This document shows, one piece after another, positions 1 through 8,231 of a stretch of DNA of 64,000 bases (position 1 is its first letter; every line of letters starts with the position of its first letter). The notes under the pieces are model-generated. The model did no database searches. It was not told the origin of the DNA and worked only from the letters and a program-made list of their open reading frames with translations. This stretch comes from Ruegeria sp. HKCCA6707. GTDB lineage: Bacteria > Pseudomonadota > Alphaproteobacteria > Rhodobacterales > Rhodobacteraceae. The position numbers were made by a program, and so were the translations under genes. Location of the stretch: NCBI RefSeq assembly GCF_013033515.1, contig NZ_WQEG01000003.1, forward strand, positions 124,001-188,000, written 5' to 3'.

Positions 1-1
1 G

Positions 2-1336
2 ACGCTGATGGGCCGTGTCGGGATTGGTCATGTGCGCTATCCCACCGCCGGGTCCCTCAGCGCCGCCGAGGCCCAGCCGTTCTTTGTGAATGCACCCTAT
101 GGGATCTATCTGGTCCATAACGGCAACATCACCAATACCGAAGAGCAGCGCGAGAAGGTCACTGCCAAATACAGCCGCCATCTGCGCACCACGTCGGATT
201 CCGAAGTGTTGCTGAACGTTCTGGCCGACAAGGTGGCGGATGCGATCAAGGTGAACGGCAATGCCGATCCGATCCGCAACATCTTTGCCGGTGTAAAAAT
301 GACCATGGAACGCATTCAAGGCGCCTATTCCGTGATCTGTCTGGTCGCAGGAGTCGGCATGCTGGCCTTCCGCGACCCTTATGGCATTCGCCCTCTGTCG
401 GTGGCCAAACGCGAAATCCCAGGTCAGGGCGACGATTTCGCCTTTGCCTCGGAAGATGTGGCCTTTGGGATCAACGGGTTTGAGAAACTGCGCGACCTGC
501 GCGCCGGCGAAGCGATCCTGATCGACCTTGACGGTAATATGCACGAGTTCCAGGCAGTCGAAGGCAAGTTGACGCCGTGTATCTTCGAGTATGTCTATCT
601 GGCTCGGCCCGACTCGCTGCTGGATGGCGTGTCTGTCTACAAAACGCAGATGCGAATGGGGCAAACGCTGGCCAAGCAAATCCAGGATTCAGGTCTTCAG
701 ATCGACCGGATCATCCCCGTCCCCGACAGCGCCCGCCCAGTTGCGCTTGAGGCGGCGAAGATCACCGGAATTCCCTATCGCGAAGGACTGGTGAAAAACC
801 GCTATGTCGGGCGGACCTTCATTATGCCCGGTCAGGCCGAGCGCCAGAAATCGGTGCGGCGCAAACTGAACGCTGTTCCTTTGGAATTTGAGGGGCACAA
901 TGTTCTGCTGATCGACGATTCGATTGTGCGCGGCAACACCATCAAGAAAATCGTCCAGATGTGTCGCGAGGCCGGTGCCAAGAAAGTTTACATCGCCAGC
1001 GCTTCGCCGCCGGTGAAATATCCCAATGTCTACGGTATCGACATGCCCACCCGGGCCGAGCTGATCGCCAATGGAAAAGACATCGAGGAAATCCGCCAGG
1101 AACTGGGTGCCGACGCGCTGTTTTATCAAAACCTGGACGATCTGATCTGGGCTGCCAAGGAAGGCAACCCCGAGATCGAAGCTTTTGACTGCTCCTGCTT
1201 TGACGGCAATTACATCACCGGGGTCGAAGAAGATTATCTAAGCACGTTGGAAAAAAGCAGCCGTTCGGATCGCAAGAAACATGACATGGAGGTCGTAGGT
1301 GATTCCTGGAACGGGGCCAAACTCGCCTCGGGCTAA
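2..1336 (+). CDS. purF: Amidophosphoribosyltransferase PurF (5' end outside window)
   Basis: This enzyme catalyses the first committed step of purine synthesis, transferring glutamine-derived ammonia to PRPP to make 5-phosphoribosylamine. The frame is open from base 2, so the catalytic N-terminal Cys and roughly 45-50 residues lie before the window. Visible are the glutaminase segment (GIGHVRYPTAG, then YGIYLVHNGNITN) and the PRPP-binding loop VLLIDDSIVRGNT in the phosphoribosyltransferase domain. Near the C-terminus is DCSCFDGNYITG, typical of the family. The length (445 codons seen, about 490 expected) fits a partial gene, not a truncated one. The first ATG in the window (base 8) is internal and is not the start. 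Confidence 0.97.
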   Translation, partial: TLMGRVGIGHVRYPTAGSLSAAEAQPFFVNAPYGIYLVHNGNITNTEEQREKVTAKYSRHLRTTSDSEVLLNVLADKVADAIKVNGNADPIRNIFAGVKMTMERIQGAYSVICLVAGVGMLAFRDPYGIRPLSVAKREIPGQGDDFAFASEDVAFGINGFEKLRDLRAGEAILIDLDGNMHEFQAVEGKLTPCIFEYVYLARPDSLLDGVSVYKTQMRMGQTLAKQIQDSGLQIDRIIPVPDSARPVALEAAKITGIPYREGLVKNRYVGRTFIMPGQAERQKSVRRKLNAVPLEFEGHNVLLIDDSIVRGNTIKKIVQMCREAGAKKVYIASASPPVKYPNVYGIDMPTRAELIANGKDIEEIRQELGADALFYQNLDDLIWAAKEGNPEIEAFDCSCFDGNYITGVEEDYLSTLEKSSRSDRKKHDMEVVGDSWNGAKLASG

Positions 1337-1491
1337 CCGTAGTCTCTCTTGTGAACAAAGACTTGAACGGGCTTTGGCAACGCCATTCTGTCGCAGTTGT
1401 GGATGACTTTTCATTCCCGAATTTCTTTGTTAGACGGCCCGCTGCAAACCACTCATGCAAAGGGGTCAGGAATACTTTCTGACCGTAAGAC

Positions 1492-1740
1492 ATGCCCAAC
1501 ATTTCCGTTGAAAACGCGGCCACACAGCGGGGCGCGCTCAAGAAGAATGCAACCGCGCTGCTGGGGATTTTTGGCCCTGCCACCAAGATGCGTGCGCTTG
1601 TGCGCCTGTCGTCGGGCCGCGTGCGCGAAGTCACACCGGGCAGCCGCGTCGGATCTGGCAAGGTCATCGCTATCGATGCCGAGGGTATTTTGCTGCAGCA
1701 TGGTGGCGAGACGCGACGAATGGTCATCCCGGGCGCGTGA
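1492..1740 (+). CDS. Small conserved-looking protein, unknown function
   Basis: This 82-aa protein has no signal peptide or membrane segment. The N-terminal 30 residues are polar. Residues 30-80 form a compact beta-rich stretch (MRALVRLSSGRVREVTPGS, then GKVIAIDAEGILLQHGG) ending in RRMVIPGA. That pattern resembles the small beta domain at the C-terminus of PilP/GspC-type periplasmic proteins, but there is no membrane anchor here, so the resemblance is only suggestive. It lies between purF and an SDR gene, both on the same strand. A possible heat-shock-type promoter (CTTGAA at 1362, CCATTC at 1383) is upstream but weakly supported. No good ribosome binding site is visible. Real gene likely; function unknown. 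Confidence 0.6.
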   Translation: MPNISVENAATQRGALKKNATALLGIFGPATKMRALVRLSSGRVREVTPGSRVGSGKVIAIDAEGILLQHGGETRRMVIPGA

Positions 1741-1782
1741 TCCGGGCTTGACGCCCCTCGCGTCGCAGGCCAAACCCCGCCC

Positions 1783-2427
1783 ATGACCGATCAGACCAAA
1801 ATCGCGCTGGTGACCGGCGCTTCGCGCGGGCTGGGGGCTGCTTTGGCCGAAGCCCTCGCGCCCGACTATCACATCGTGGCCGTTGCCCGAACCACGGGCG
1901 GGTTGGAAGAGCTGGACGACCGGATCCAGGCCAAGGGCGGTTCAGCCACATTGGCGCCAATGGACATCACCGATCCCAATGCGATGGCCACCCTGTGCCG
2001 AGGCATTCACGACCGCTGGGGCAAGGTGGATTTGTGGCTGCACACGGCGGTGCATACATCTGCCCTGACGCCTGCGCATTTCGTGGATCCCAAGGAATGG
2101 GCCAAGGCGCTGAACACCAATGCCACCGCGACCTCGGTGCTGATCCCCTATGTGACGCCCTTGCTGGGCACGGATGGCCATGCGGTGTTCTTTGACGATC
2201 CCAAAGCGGGTCAGAAATTCTACGGCATCTATGGTTCCACCAAGGCCGCGCAGGTGGCTCTGGCCCGCAGTTGGCAGGCAGAGACCGAACGTACAGGACC
2301 GCGGGTTTCGATTGTCGAGCCCGCGCCTATGCCCACAGCCGTGCGTGCCCGGTTCCATCCCGGCGAGGATCGCGATGCGCTGAACCGCCCGGCGGATGAA
2401 GCGGCGCGGATTTTGGCATTGCTTTAA
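1783..2427 (+). CDS. SDR-family NAD(P)-dependent oxidoreductase
   Basis: A short-chain dehydrogenase/reductase of 214 residues, slightly short for the family (about 240-260). The N-terminal cofactor loop is VTGASRGLGAALAEAL (TGxxxGxG). The catalytic YxxxK is YGSTK at about residue 150, and the sequence ends just after the helix that follows. The usual catalytic Ser in the preceding strand is not evident (VFFDDP is present instead), so substrate chemistry may be altered. The start follows the 82-aa gene by 43 bases. The gene ends directly in front of a hairpin plus T-run at 2430-2467. The substrate cannot be told from sequence. Confidence 0.88.
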   Translation: MTDQTKIALVTGASRGLGAALAEALAPDYHIVAVARTTGGLEELDDRIQAKGGSATLAPMDITDPNAMATLCRGIHDRWGKVDLWLHTAVHTSALTPAHFVDPKEWAKALNTNATATSVLIPYVTPLLGTDGHAVFFDDPKAGQKFYGIYGSTKAAQVALARSWQAETERTGPRVSIVEPAPMPTAVRARFHPGEDRDALNRPADEAARILALL

Positions 2428-2429
2428 AA

Positions 2430-2478
2430 ATGGCCCTGTGGGCCATGCCTCCGGCGGAGGTATTTTTGAACAGAAGAA
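2430..2478 (+). terminator. Double hairpin with T-run; copy 1 of the dispersed GCCTCCGGCGG element
   Basis: Hairpin one has arms ATGGCCC (2430-2436) and GGGCCAT (2440-2446). Hairpin two has arms CCTCC (2448-2452) and GGAGG (2456-2460) and is followed by TATTTTT (2461-2467) and an A/G-rich tail. It sits 2 bases after the SDR stop codon and fits a rho-independent terminator for the plus strand. The second hairpin and tail recur at 6272, 25606 and 35828. Confidence 0.7.
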
Positions 2479-2486
2479 GGATTGGG

Positions 2487-3329
2487 TCAGGCGATATGAA
2501 CGCCTTGGCGCCCGGCCAGATCGACAAAGAATTGCCAGGCGACGCGGCCTGAGCGCGCACCGCGCGTTGCCTGCCATTCGATGGCTTCGGCACGAAGGGT
2601 GTCGGCGTTAACGGTGACACCGTAAGCGGCGCAGTAGCGGTTGATCATGGCCAGGTATTCATCCTGATCGCAAGGATGGAAGCCCAGCCAGAGGCCAAAA
2701 CGATCAGACAGAGAGACCTTTTCCTCAACCGCCTCGGACGGGTTGATGGCGCTGGAGCGTTCGTTCTCGATCATGTCCCGTGGCATCAGGTGGCGTCGGT
2801 TAGAGGTGGCGTAAAAGACCACATTTTCGGGCCGCCCCTCGATACCGCCATCCAGCACAGCCTTGAGCGATTTGTAGTGCTGGTCGTCATGGCTAAACGA
2901 TAGGTCATCGCAGAACAGGATGAACCGATGGGGTGCTGCGCGCAGGTGGTTCAGCAGCCGCGCGACCGAACCCATATCCTCGCGCTGCAGCTCAACCAGT
3001 TTCAGATCGGGAAACTCGGGTTGCAAGGTTCCGTGGACGGCTTTGACCAGGCTGGATTTGCCCATCCCACGCGCGCCCCAGAGCAGCGCGTTGTTGGCCT
3101 TGAAACCATCTGCAAAGCGGCGCGTATTGTCCAGCAAGGTATCGCGCGAACGGTTGATCCCCACCAAAAGATCCAGATCGACCCGGCTGACCTGTTCGAC
3201 AGGCTCCAGCCGATCCGGTTCGACATGCCAGACAAAAGCCAGGGCTGCCGCGAAATCCGGCGCTGCCAGCGGGGCCGGAGCCATCCGCTCCAAGGCGTCG
3301 GCAATACGGTTCAGGGCCTGATCGTCCAT
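2487..3329 (-). CDS. DUF815-family P-loop ATPase
   Basis: An AAA-like ATP-binding protein of 280 residues, the usual size for DUF815. The Walker A motif is GARGMGKSS at about residue 85, and a Walker B-like strand RFILFCDDLSF follows about 50 residues later. An arginine-rich C-terminal helix is also present. The ATG at 3329 is chosen because GGAGAGA lies just upstream. The open frame extends to 3398, but that extension would run through the tatC terminator. In related genomes this gene commonly lies downstream of tatC. Here an intrinsic [19 protein letters not shown] them, so it probably has its own promoter. The biological role of DUF815 proteins is not established. Confidence 0.88.
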   Translation of the reverse strand: MDDQALNRIADALERMAPAPLAAPDFAAALAFVWHVEPDRLEPVEQVSRVDLDLLVGINRSRDTLLDNTRRFADGFKANNALLWGARGMGKSSLVKAVHGTLQPEFPDLKLVELQREDMGSVARLLNHLRAAPHRFILFCDDLSFSHDDQHYKSLKAVLDGGIEGRPENVVFYATSNRRHLMPRDMIENERSSAINPSEAVEEKVSLSDRFGLWLGFHPCDQDEYLAMINRYCAAYGVTVNADTLRAEAIEWQATRGARSGRVAWQFFVDLAGRQGVHIA

Positions 3330-3396
3330 CTGTCTCTCCGCTCTGGTCTGGGCCGGTTCAAACCACGTTCCCTGCCCCGCAACAAGAGCCCGCATC

Positions 3397-3426
3397 AAAA
3401 AAGGCGCGCCTTGGACGGGCGCGCCT
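3397..3426 (-). terminator. Intrinsic terminator of the tatABC operon
   Basis: Arms AGGCGCGCC (3402-3410) and GGCGCGCCT (3418-3426) are perfectly complementary with a 7-base loop. On the minus strand the stem is followed by a run of six T (complement of 3397-3402). It lies 20 bases past the tatC stop. Confidence 0.9.
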
Positions 3427-3446
3427 GTTTCTCATTGCAGAACAGG

Positions 3447-4370
3447 TTACTTCTGTTCGTCGTATTCTTCGGCAAGGTCTGCGTCAGCTTCGGCCTCTTC
3501 ATCGTCATAATAGCCGTCGGCGCGCAGTTTCTCTTCCCGCTTTTTCTCGACCCGGGCCACGAGGAAGATGGAAATCTCATAGAGCCCATAGACCACTGTG
3601 AAAAGGATCACTTGGGTGATGACGTCTGGGGGGGTCACCAAAGCGGCCAGAACGAGAATACCGATCATCGCATATTTGCGCACCGAGCCCAGCCCTTCGG
3701 CGCTGACCAGTCCAGCCTTGCCCATCAGCGTCAGCAACACCGGCAATTGGAAACACAGGCCAAAAGCGATGATGAACTTCAAAGTGATGTCGAGCGATTC
3801 GTTCACCTTGCCGAAGAACGTCACCCGCACGCCGTCTGCGGTTTCGGGCACGACAACGATTTCCTCGGGGATTTCACCGGCATCCGGCGAAAGGAGATTG
3901 GCGAAGATCGAGCTGACATCTGCAAATCCCAAAAAGAACTGCATCGCCAGCGGCGTCACGACGAATTGCGCAAAGGCCGCACCCAGCAGGAACATAAAGG
4001 GGGAAGCGATCAGAAAAGGCAGAAAAGCCCCTTTCTCGGACCGATAAAGCCCCGGCGCCACAAAGCGCCACAGCTGGTACGAGATTACGGGAAAGGCCAG
4101 CGCAAAGCCAAAAACCATCGAGATGCGGAACAGTGTGAAAAGGTACTCCTGCGGCGAGGTATATTGCAGCGTCGGTGACGGATCACCCAACTCGCGCAGC
4201 GTCGCCTCGATGGGCCTCAGCAGAAACTGCAAAATCGGCTCGGCCACAGCAAAAGCCAGCACGATGCCGATCACAAAGGCGATCACCGCCCGGATCAGAC
4301 GCGTGCGCAGCTCGGCCAGATGCTCGATCAAAGGGGCCGAGGAATCTTCGATCTCGTCGGTCTTGCTCAT
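3447..4370 (-). CDS. tatC: Sec-independent protein translocase TatC
   Basis: The polytopic core of the twin-arginine translocase, which binds the RR signal peptide. Six hydrophobic segments can be read. The cytoplasmic N-terminus carries the conserved HLAELR motif. The first cytoplasmic loop is [19 protein letters not shown], a TatC hallmark, and VTPPDVITQ precedes the last helices. At 307 residues it is longer than the E. coli protein (258). The excess lies in an acidic periplasmic loop around residues 165-190 and an acidic C-terminal tail ([17 protein letters not shown]). Its start overlaps the tatB stop by 4 bases (ATGA), indicating translational coupling. Confidence 0.97.
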   Translation of the reverse strand: MSKTDEIEDSSAPLIEHLAELRTRLIRAVIAFVIGIVLAFAVAEPILQFLLRPIEATLRELGDPSPTLQYTSPQEYLFTLFRISMVFGFALAFPVISYQLWRFVAPGLYRSEKGAFLPFLIASPFMFLLGAAFAQFVVTPLAMQFFLGFADVSSIFANLLSPDAGEIPEEIVVVPETADGVRVTFFGKVNESLDITLKFIIAFGLCFQLPVLLTLMGKAGLVSAEGLGSVRKYAMIGILVLAALVTPPDVITQVILFTVVYGLYEISIFLVARVEKKREEKLRADGYYDDEEAEADADLAEEYDEQK

Positions 4371-4825
4371 GTTTCGCTTTCAGTCTTCAAAGCGGCTTCA
4401 GCCGCCTCAGCCTTGGCCAAGGCATCTGCCGCCTCTTTAGCTTTGCGTTCTGCGGTGGCGCGGGCGGAGGTGGCCTGGATCTTCTTGGCCTGTTCAGCGC
4501 GTTCCGCTGCCAACTTTCCGGTCTCGCTGTCGGGATCAAACTTGGTCGGGTCGATGCTTTTGGCAACATCCCGTGCCGCTTCATTGACGCCGTCCATCGC
4601 TGTGCTGACAGGGTTGGTGGCCGCGTTCAGACCCTTTTTGATCTCATTGACCCCGGCCTGATCTGCGGCCTCGTTCATGGCGCTGCTGAACTCGCGCGCC
4701 ATACCGCGTGCCTTGCCGACAAAACGGCCCACATTGCGGAACAACACAGGCAGATCCTTGGGCCCGACAACGATCAGGGCCACGACACCAATGACCAGAA
4801 GCTCGGTCCAGCCCAGATCAAACAT
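4367..4825 (-). CDS. tatB: Sec-independent protein translocase TatB
   Basis: A single-span inner-membrane protein that works with TatC as the signal-peptide receptor. The N-terminal membrane helix begins [20 protein letters not shown] and is followed by the conserved GPKDLP hinge, an amphipathic helix ([19 protein letters not shown]) and a long charged, alanine-rich coiled tail. At 152 residues it is within the normal range. The start lies 6 bases after the tatA stop, and the stop overlaps tatC. Confidence 0.95.
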   Translation of the reverse strand: MFDLGWTELLVIGVVALIVVGPKDLPVLFRNVGRFVGKARGMAREFSSAMNEAADQAGVNEIKKGLNAATNPVSTAMDGVNEAARDVAKSIDPTKFDPDSETGKLAAERAEQAKKIQATSARATAERKAKEAADALAKAEAAEAALKTESET

Positions 4826-4831
4826 CTAAGG

Positions 4832-5047
4832 TTACGCCTTGTCTTTGTCGGTCTCGGGTGTGACGTCCTTGGCCAGCTCAGAGGCATCCTGCTCCAGCTC
4901 GTCAGCACCTTCTTTGACGCCTTTTTTGAATGAGGTGATGCCTTTGCCCACTTCGCCCATCAGCGAACTGATCTTGCCGCGACCAAACAGCACCAACACC
5001 ACAACTGCGATCAGCAGCAGTCCGGGAAGGCCGATATTGTTGAGCAT
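4832..5047 (-). CDS. tatA: Sec-independent protein translocase TatA
   Basis: The pore-forming subunit of the twin-arginine translocase. The sequence [20 protein letters not shown] forms the membrane helix, followed by the [17 protein letters not shown] hinge and amphipathic helix and a short acidic/lysine tail. Start ATG 5047 has AGGAGA seven bases upstream and gives 71 residues, the usual TatA size. A longer frame to 5083 would add a charged leader that TatA proteins lack. First gene of a tatA-tatB-tatC operon; the promoter should lie in the 220-base divergent gap before 5268. Confidence 0.95.
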   Translation of the reverse strand: MLNNIGLPGLLLIAVVVLVLFGRGKISSLMGEVGKGITSFKKGVKEGADELEQDASELAKDVTPETDKDKA

Positions 5048-5193
5048 GTTTCTTCTCCTGTTTTTTGGCGCATTGGCGCCCAATCGTCGATTTCGGATTG
5101 GTTTTTACGCCGATGTCGGGCGTCGCAAAAGTCAAGCTGGCCGAATTCTCGCTCAAATTTGGGCTGTTTGAAAAGAATCCGGGGGCTCGCTTT

Positions 5194-5223
5194 TTACAAC
5201 TGACAGGTTTATGTCAGTTGTAA
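5194..5223. promoter_or_regulatory. Perfect 12-bp inverted repeat, probable operator of the YafY-type regulator
   Basis: Left arm TTACAACTGACA (5194-5205), 6-base spacer, right arm TGTCAGTTGTAA (5212-5223). It lies 45 bases before the ABM-domain gene, whose downstream partner is a HTH_11/WYL regulator. It also lies 147 bases from tatA on the other strand. The size and symmetry suit a dimeric HTH protein. The assignment to the neighbouring regulator is inference from position. Confidence 0.7.
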
Positions 5224-5267
5224 CACTGTAGGTCGGGCCTATCGAAACCTGGTCAACGGAGAATGAA

Positions 5268-5573
5268 ATGACCCATGTTGCTGAAATCGTCACCTTTACC
5301 CTCGCCAAGGGCACCACACCGGAAGAGTTCGTGAAGCTCAGCCAGTCGACCGAGGCTTTTGTCCGCGCTGCCCCCGGATTTGCCCATCGTCGACTCAGCC
5401 AGGGCGAGGATGGCCGCTGGACCGATTACGTCATCTGGACAGATATGAAGGCCGCGAAAGACGCCGCCGCGCAGTTCCCTCAGCAGGATTTTGCCCCGGC
5501 CCTGATGGCTGCTATTGATCCCGAGACCATGCAGATGCGGCATGAGAATGTGCTATGGAACATGACTGCCTAA
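5268..5573 (+). CDS. ABM-like (dimeric alpha-beta barrel) small protein
   Basis: A 101-residue protein with the pattern of the antibiotic biosynthesis monooxygenase/dimeric ferredoxin-like fold. It has an N-terminal strand (HVAEIVTFTLAKGTTPEEF), a helix, then APGFAHRRLSQGEDGRWTDY, IWTDMKAAKDAA, and a closing helix/strand. GGAGAATGAA precedes the ATG. It is followed after 21 bases by a YafY-type regulator gene and preceded by the 5194 inverted repeat, so the two genes probably form a self-regulated operon. The substrate is unknown; the fold occurs in heme-degrading, quinol-oxidising and stress proteins. Confidence 0.8.
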   Translation: MTHVAEIVTFTLAKGTTPEEFVKLSQSTEAFVRAAPGFAHRRLSQGEDGRWTDYVIWTDMKAAKDAAAQFPQQDFAPALMAAIDPETMQMRHENVLWNMTA

Positions 5574-5594
5574 AGGCGGTCCGGCAGGCGTGTC

Positions 5595-6266
5595 ATGCGC
5601 CGCACTGACCGCCTGTTTGATATCATCCAGATCCTGCGCGACGGGAAATTGCACCGCGCGCAGGATATTGCGGATCGACTTGAGGTGTCGGTCCGCACGA
5701 TCTATCGCGATATGGATACGCTGGTGGCCTCGGGCGTGCCGGTCGAGGGCGAGCGCGGCGTGGGCTATATGGTTCGCGAGCAGATCACCCTGCCCCCGCT
5801 GAACCTGACCCCGTCCGAACTAGAGGCGCTGAACCTTGGCATGGCAATCGTCGCCGAGGCTGCCGACCCCGAGCTCAAGGCTGCCGCCGAAACGCTGGCC
5901 GACAAGATCGATGCGGTGCTGCCCACCCAGGTTGTGGCCGAGGCCGACGCGTGGAAGTTTGCGGTCTATCCTTTTGCAGATGCGGCGCGCGGGCTGGCCC
6001 ATATGGCCCCGATCCGCGCCGCCATCAAATCGCGCCAGAAACTCCAACTGAGCTATCGCCGGATCGATGGGGTTTTGACCAACCGCAGGATCCGCCCGCT
6101 GCATATGGAATATTGGGGCCGGGTTTGGACCCTCACAGCCTGGTGCGAGTTGCGCGACGGCTTTCGCGTCTTTCGTGTGGATCTAATAGAAACCGTGCAG
6201 CCCCTGCCCGAAATCTTTGCGGACGAGCCCGGAAAGCGATTGGCCGATTACGACCCAACCGCCTGA
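5595..6266 (+). CDS. YafY-type transcriptional regulator (HTH_11 + WYL)
   Basis: Residues 1-60 form a winged helix of the HTH_11/DeoR type (MRRTDRLFDIIQILRDGK, then AQDIADRLEVSVRTIYRDMD with recognition helix VSVRTIYRDM). The C-terminal two-thirds is a WYL-type sensor region (about residues 135-200), with RRIRPLHMEYWGRVWTLTAWC as the WYL-like core. At 223 residues it is normal for this group. Located directly downstream of the ABM gene. The nearby 12-bp inverted repeat is the likely binding site, suggesting autoregulation. The effector ligand is unknown. Confidence 0.92.
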   Translation: MRRTDRLFDIIQILRDGKLHRAQDIADRLEVSVRTIYRDMDTLVASGVPVEGERGVGYMVREQITLPPLNLTPSELEALNLGMAIVAEAADPELKAAAETLADKIDAVLPTQVVAEADAWKFAVYPFADAARGLAHMAPIRAAIKSRQKLQLSYRRIDGVLTNRRIRPLHMEYWGRVWTLTAWCELRDGFRVFRVDLIETVQPLPEIFADEPGKRLADYDPTA

Positions 6267-6271
6267 CAGGC

Positions 6272-6320
6272 TTCATCTTTTCCAAAACACGCCCGCCGGA
6301 GGCCTGGCCTGGTCAGGGCC
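6272..6320 (-). repeat. Dispersed GCCTCCGGCGGG element, copy 2 (minus orientation)
   Basis: Read on the minus strand, a GGCC/GGCC hairpin (CCTGACCAGGCC region) is followed by GCCTCCGGCGGGCGTGTTTT and an A/G-rich tail ending AAGATGAAG. This is the same architecture as the element at 2430. It sits 8 bases past the nlpD stop in the orientation of nlpD and 6 bases past the YafY-type gene, so it may act as the nlpD terminator. Confidence 0.65.
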
Positions 6321-6327
6321 GTTTACC

Positions 6328-7518
6328 TCAGTTCAGGAAAGGCTCGGGATCCACCGATTCAAAGCCCTCACGCACCTCGAAATGCACATAGGCGTTGTCA
6401 CCATCCCGCAAGGCGGCAATGGTTTCGCCCCGGCGCACACGGTCGCCTTTTTCAACCTTGATATCGGCGACATTCGCATAGACGGTCAGCAGATCGTCAT
6501 TGTGTTTGACCACGATGATCGGCACTTGATCCGCATCTGCCGTGATGGCGGCCACGGTTCCGGCCTCAGCCGCCTTGACCGGGGTTCCGGGCGCGGCAGC
6601 AATATCGATACCCTCATTTGTACCCTTGTCATAGGTGCGGATAATCCGCCCGGTGACCGGGAAGCCAAGCGCCGCTGTGCTGGCATTGGTCGGTGCTTCG
6701 GCGGTGACATCAGGCGCTTCGGTCGCCGGGGCCACGTCATTTTCAGGCAGCGGCTGTGTCGCACTTGGCGGGGTCGGTGTTGGCGACCCTTCGCCGGGTT
6801 GAGTCACATTGGTCGCGACAGGTGCCGCAGCTGCGCTGGCTGCAGGCGCAGCTTGCGGTGCGGGTTGGTTTTTCACCGGGATCAACAGGAATTGACCTTC
6901 GCGCACAACGAAATCCGGCCCCAATCCGTTCCATTCCGCAAGCGATTCAACAGGCACTTCATACAGTCGCGAAATGGTAAACGCGGTTTCCCCGCGCTTG
7001 ACCTTGTGGCGAATGGGCTCAGGACCGGACACCACTGGCGCAGGTGCCGCATTCTGCGGCGCCGGTTGCAGAGCCGTTGTCTGAACACCGCCGCTTGATC
7101 CGGTTGCGGGCGCTTCATCGATGGCAGAACCCGCTATCGTCGCGATGTCCACATTGCCATTGCTCGCCCCGACGCTGCGTGGCAACGCAATAACTTCGCC
7201 TTCGCGCAGCTTGTCATCGGCCTGAAGCCCATTGAACCGCGCCAGTTCCGCGACTGGTAGGCCCACACGCGTCGCGAGATCGGTCACTGTGTCACCGCGC
7301 TGCGCGACGGCCACTTGATAATTGGGATAGGTGATCACACCGCGCGCATCTGGCGCTGGCCGGTTGGTCGTGGCACCAAGCGCCGCATCTGCGGTCGAAA
7401 ACCCGCCGACATTACCGCGAAGGTCATAATCGAAGGGTCCTTCGCACCCGGCCAGAACCACAAGGGCAATGGCTGCCACAGAAGACCGGCACATGGCTGA
7501 TTTGGAAACTGCTCTCAT
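6328..7518 (-). CDS. nlpD: NlpD-like lipoprotein with two LysM domains and a degenerate M23 domain
   Basis: An envelope lipoprotein expected to activate amidases during cell division. A signal peptide with lipobox VLAGC predicts lipidation at Cys25. The first LysM is at about residues 67-113 (VAVAQRGDTVTDLATRVG), the second at about 170-215 (HKVKRGETAFTISRLYEV). An Ala/Pro/Thr-rich linker leads to a C-terminal LytM/M23 domain (about 285-395). The zinc ligands are mostly lost: NEGIDIAA in place of HxGxD, and YANVAD where HxH-type enzymes have YAH, while VHFEV is kept. This fits a non-catalytic activator of the EnvC/NlpD type. Start ATG 7518 has GAGGAC upstream. Co-located with pcm and surE, as in many proteobacteria. 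Confidence 0.92.
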   Translation of the reverse strand: MRAVSKSAMCRSSVAAIALVVLAGCEGPFDYDLRGNVGGFSTADAALGATTNRPAPDARGVITYPNYQVAVAQRGDTVTDLATRVGLPVAELARFNGLQADDKLREGEVIALPRSVGASNGNVDIATIAGSAIDEAPATGSSGGVQTTALQPAPQNAAPAPVVSGPEPIRHKVKRGETAFTISRLYEVPVESLAEWNGLGPDFVVREGQFLLIPVKNQPAPQAAPAASAAAAPVATNVTQPGEGSPTPTPPSATQPLPENDVAPATEAPDVTAEAPTNASTAALGFPVTGRIIRTYDKGTNEGIDIAAAPGTPVKAAEAGTVAAITADADQVPIIVVKHNDDLLTVYANVADIKVEKGDRVRRGETIAALRDGDNAYVHFEVREGFESVDPEPFLN

Positions 7519-7580
7519 TTATTTGTCCTCAACACCTGCCCCTGTTTTCCGGGGTTCCGGCGCAAACGCGGATTAAACCT

Positions 7581-8231
7581 TTAGGCCCCGTCCTTGCCCA
7601 AACCTTCCAGCAAAGGCACAAAGCGAACGGGTAACAATTCATCATAGTCCAGACCGGTTTCGGTGCGCGTGACCCGGATCAGGGTCTGCACCGCATCCGA
7701 CTGGCCTACGGGTAGCACCATGATACCGCCGATTTTAAGCTGCGCCAAGAGCGGTCCGGGCGGATCTTCTGCCGCCGCTGTCACAATAATCCGATCAAAG
7801 GGCGCTTGCTCCGGCAATCCGAAGGATCCATCGGTCAGCATGGCGGTGACATTGGTCAGGCCCAGATCCTTGAACAGCTGTCCGGTCTCTGCCACCAGAC
7901 GCTTGTGCCGCTCAACCGTATAGACCCGGCGCGCCAGTTTCGACAGGATGGCGGCCTGGTAGCCCGAGCCGGTTCCGATCTCCAAAACCGTATCACGCGG
8001 CCCCACTTGCAAGGCCTGCGTCATCAGCCCCACAACCGAGGGCTGGCTGATCGTCTGCCCACAGGCAATCGGCAGCGGCGTATCCTCATAGGCGCGTTCG
8101 GCGAACAGACCTTTTACGAAGGCGCCGCGGTCCACCTGTTCCATCGCCTCGAGCACACGCGCATCCCGCACCCCACGCGACCGCAGCGCAAACAGGAATT
8201 GCATCTTGGTTTCAGGGGTCAAACCGGTCAT
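7581..8231 (-). CDS. pcm: Protein-L-isoaspartate O-methyltransferase
   Basis: Repairs isoaspartyl residues in aged proteins using SAM. At 216 residues it has the standard length. The SAM-binding motif I is [19 protein letters not shown]. Upstream is the family signature [20 protein letters not shown], and [14 protein letters not shown] follows. The start overlaps the surE stop by 4 bases, so the two are translationally coupled. nlpD follows 62 bases downstream. Confidence 0.97.
   Translation of the reverse strand: MTGLTPETKMQFLFALRSRGVRDARVLEAMEQVDRGAFVKGLFAERAYEDTPLPIACGQTISQPSVVGLMTQALQVGPRDTVLEIGTGSGYQAAILSKLARRVYTVERHKRLVAETGQLFKDLGLTNVTAMLTDGSFGLPEQAPFDRIIVTAAAEDPPGPLLAQLKIGGIMVLPVGQSDAVQTLIRVTRTETGLDYDELLPVRFVPLLEGLGKDGA

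Noticed and set aside
1362-1388. CTTGAA-N15-CCATTC as a heat-shock promoter
   Set aside because: Matches the consensus only loosely and has no supporting heat-shock gene; mentioned only within the small gene entry.
2928-4178. Open frame of 416 codons on the plus strand
   Set aside because: It lies antisense across the DUF815 and tatC genes, has no ribosome site and reads as low-complexity His/Gln/Arg-rich sequence.
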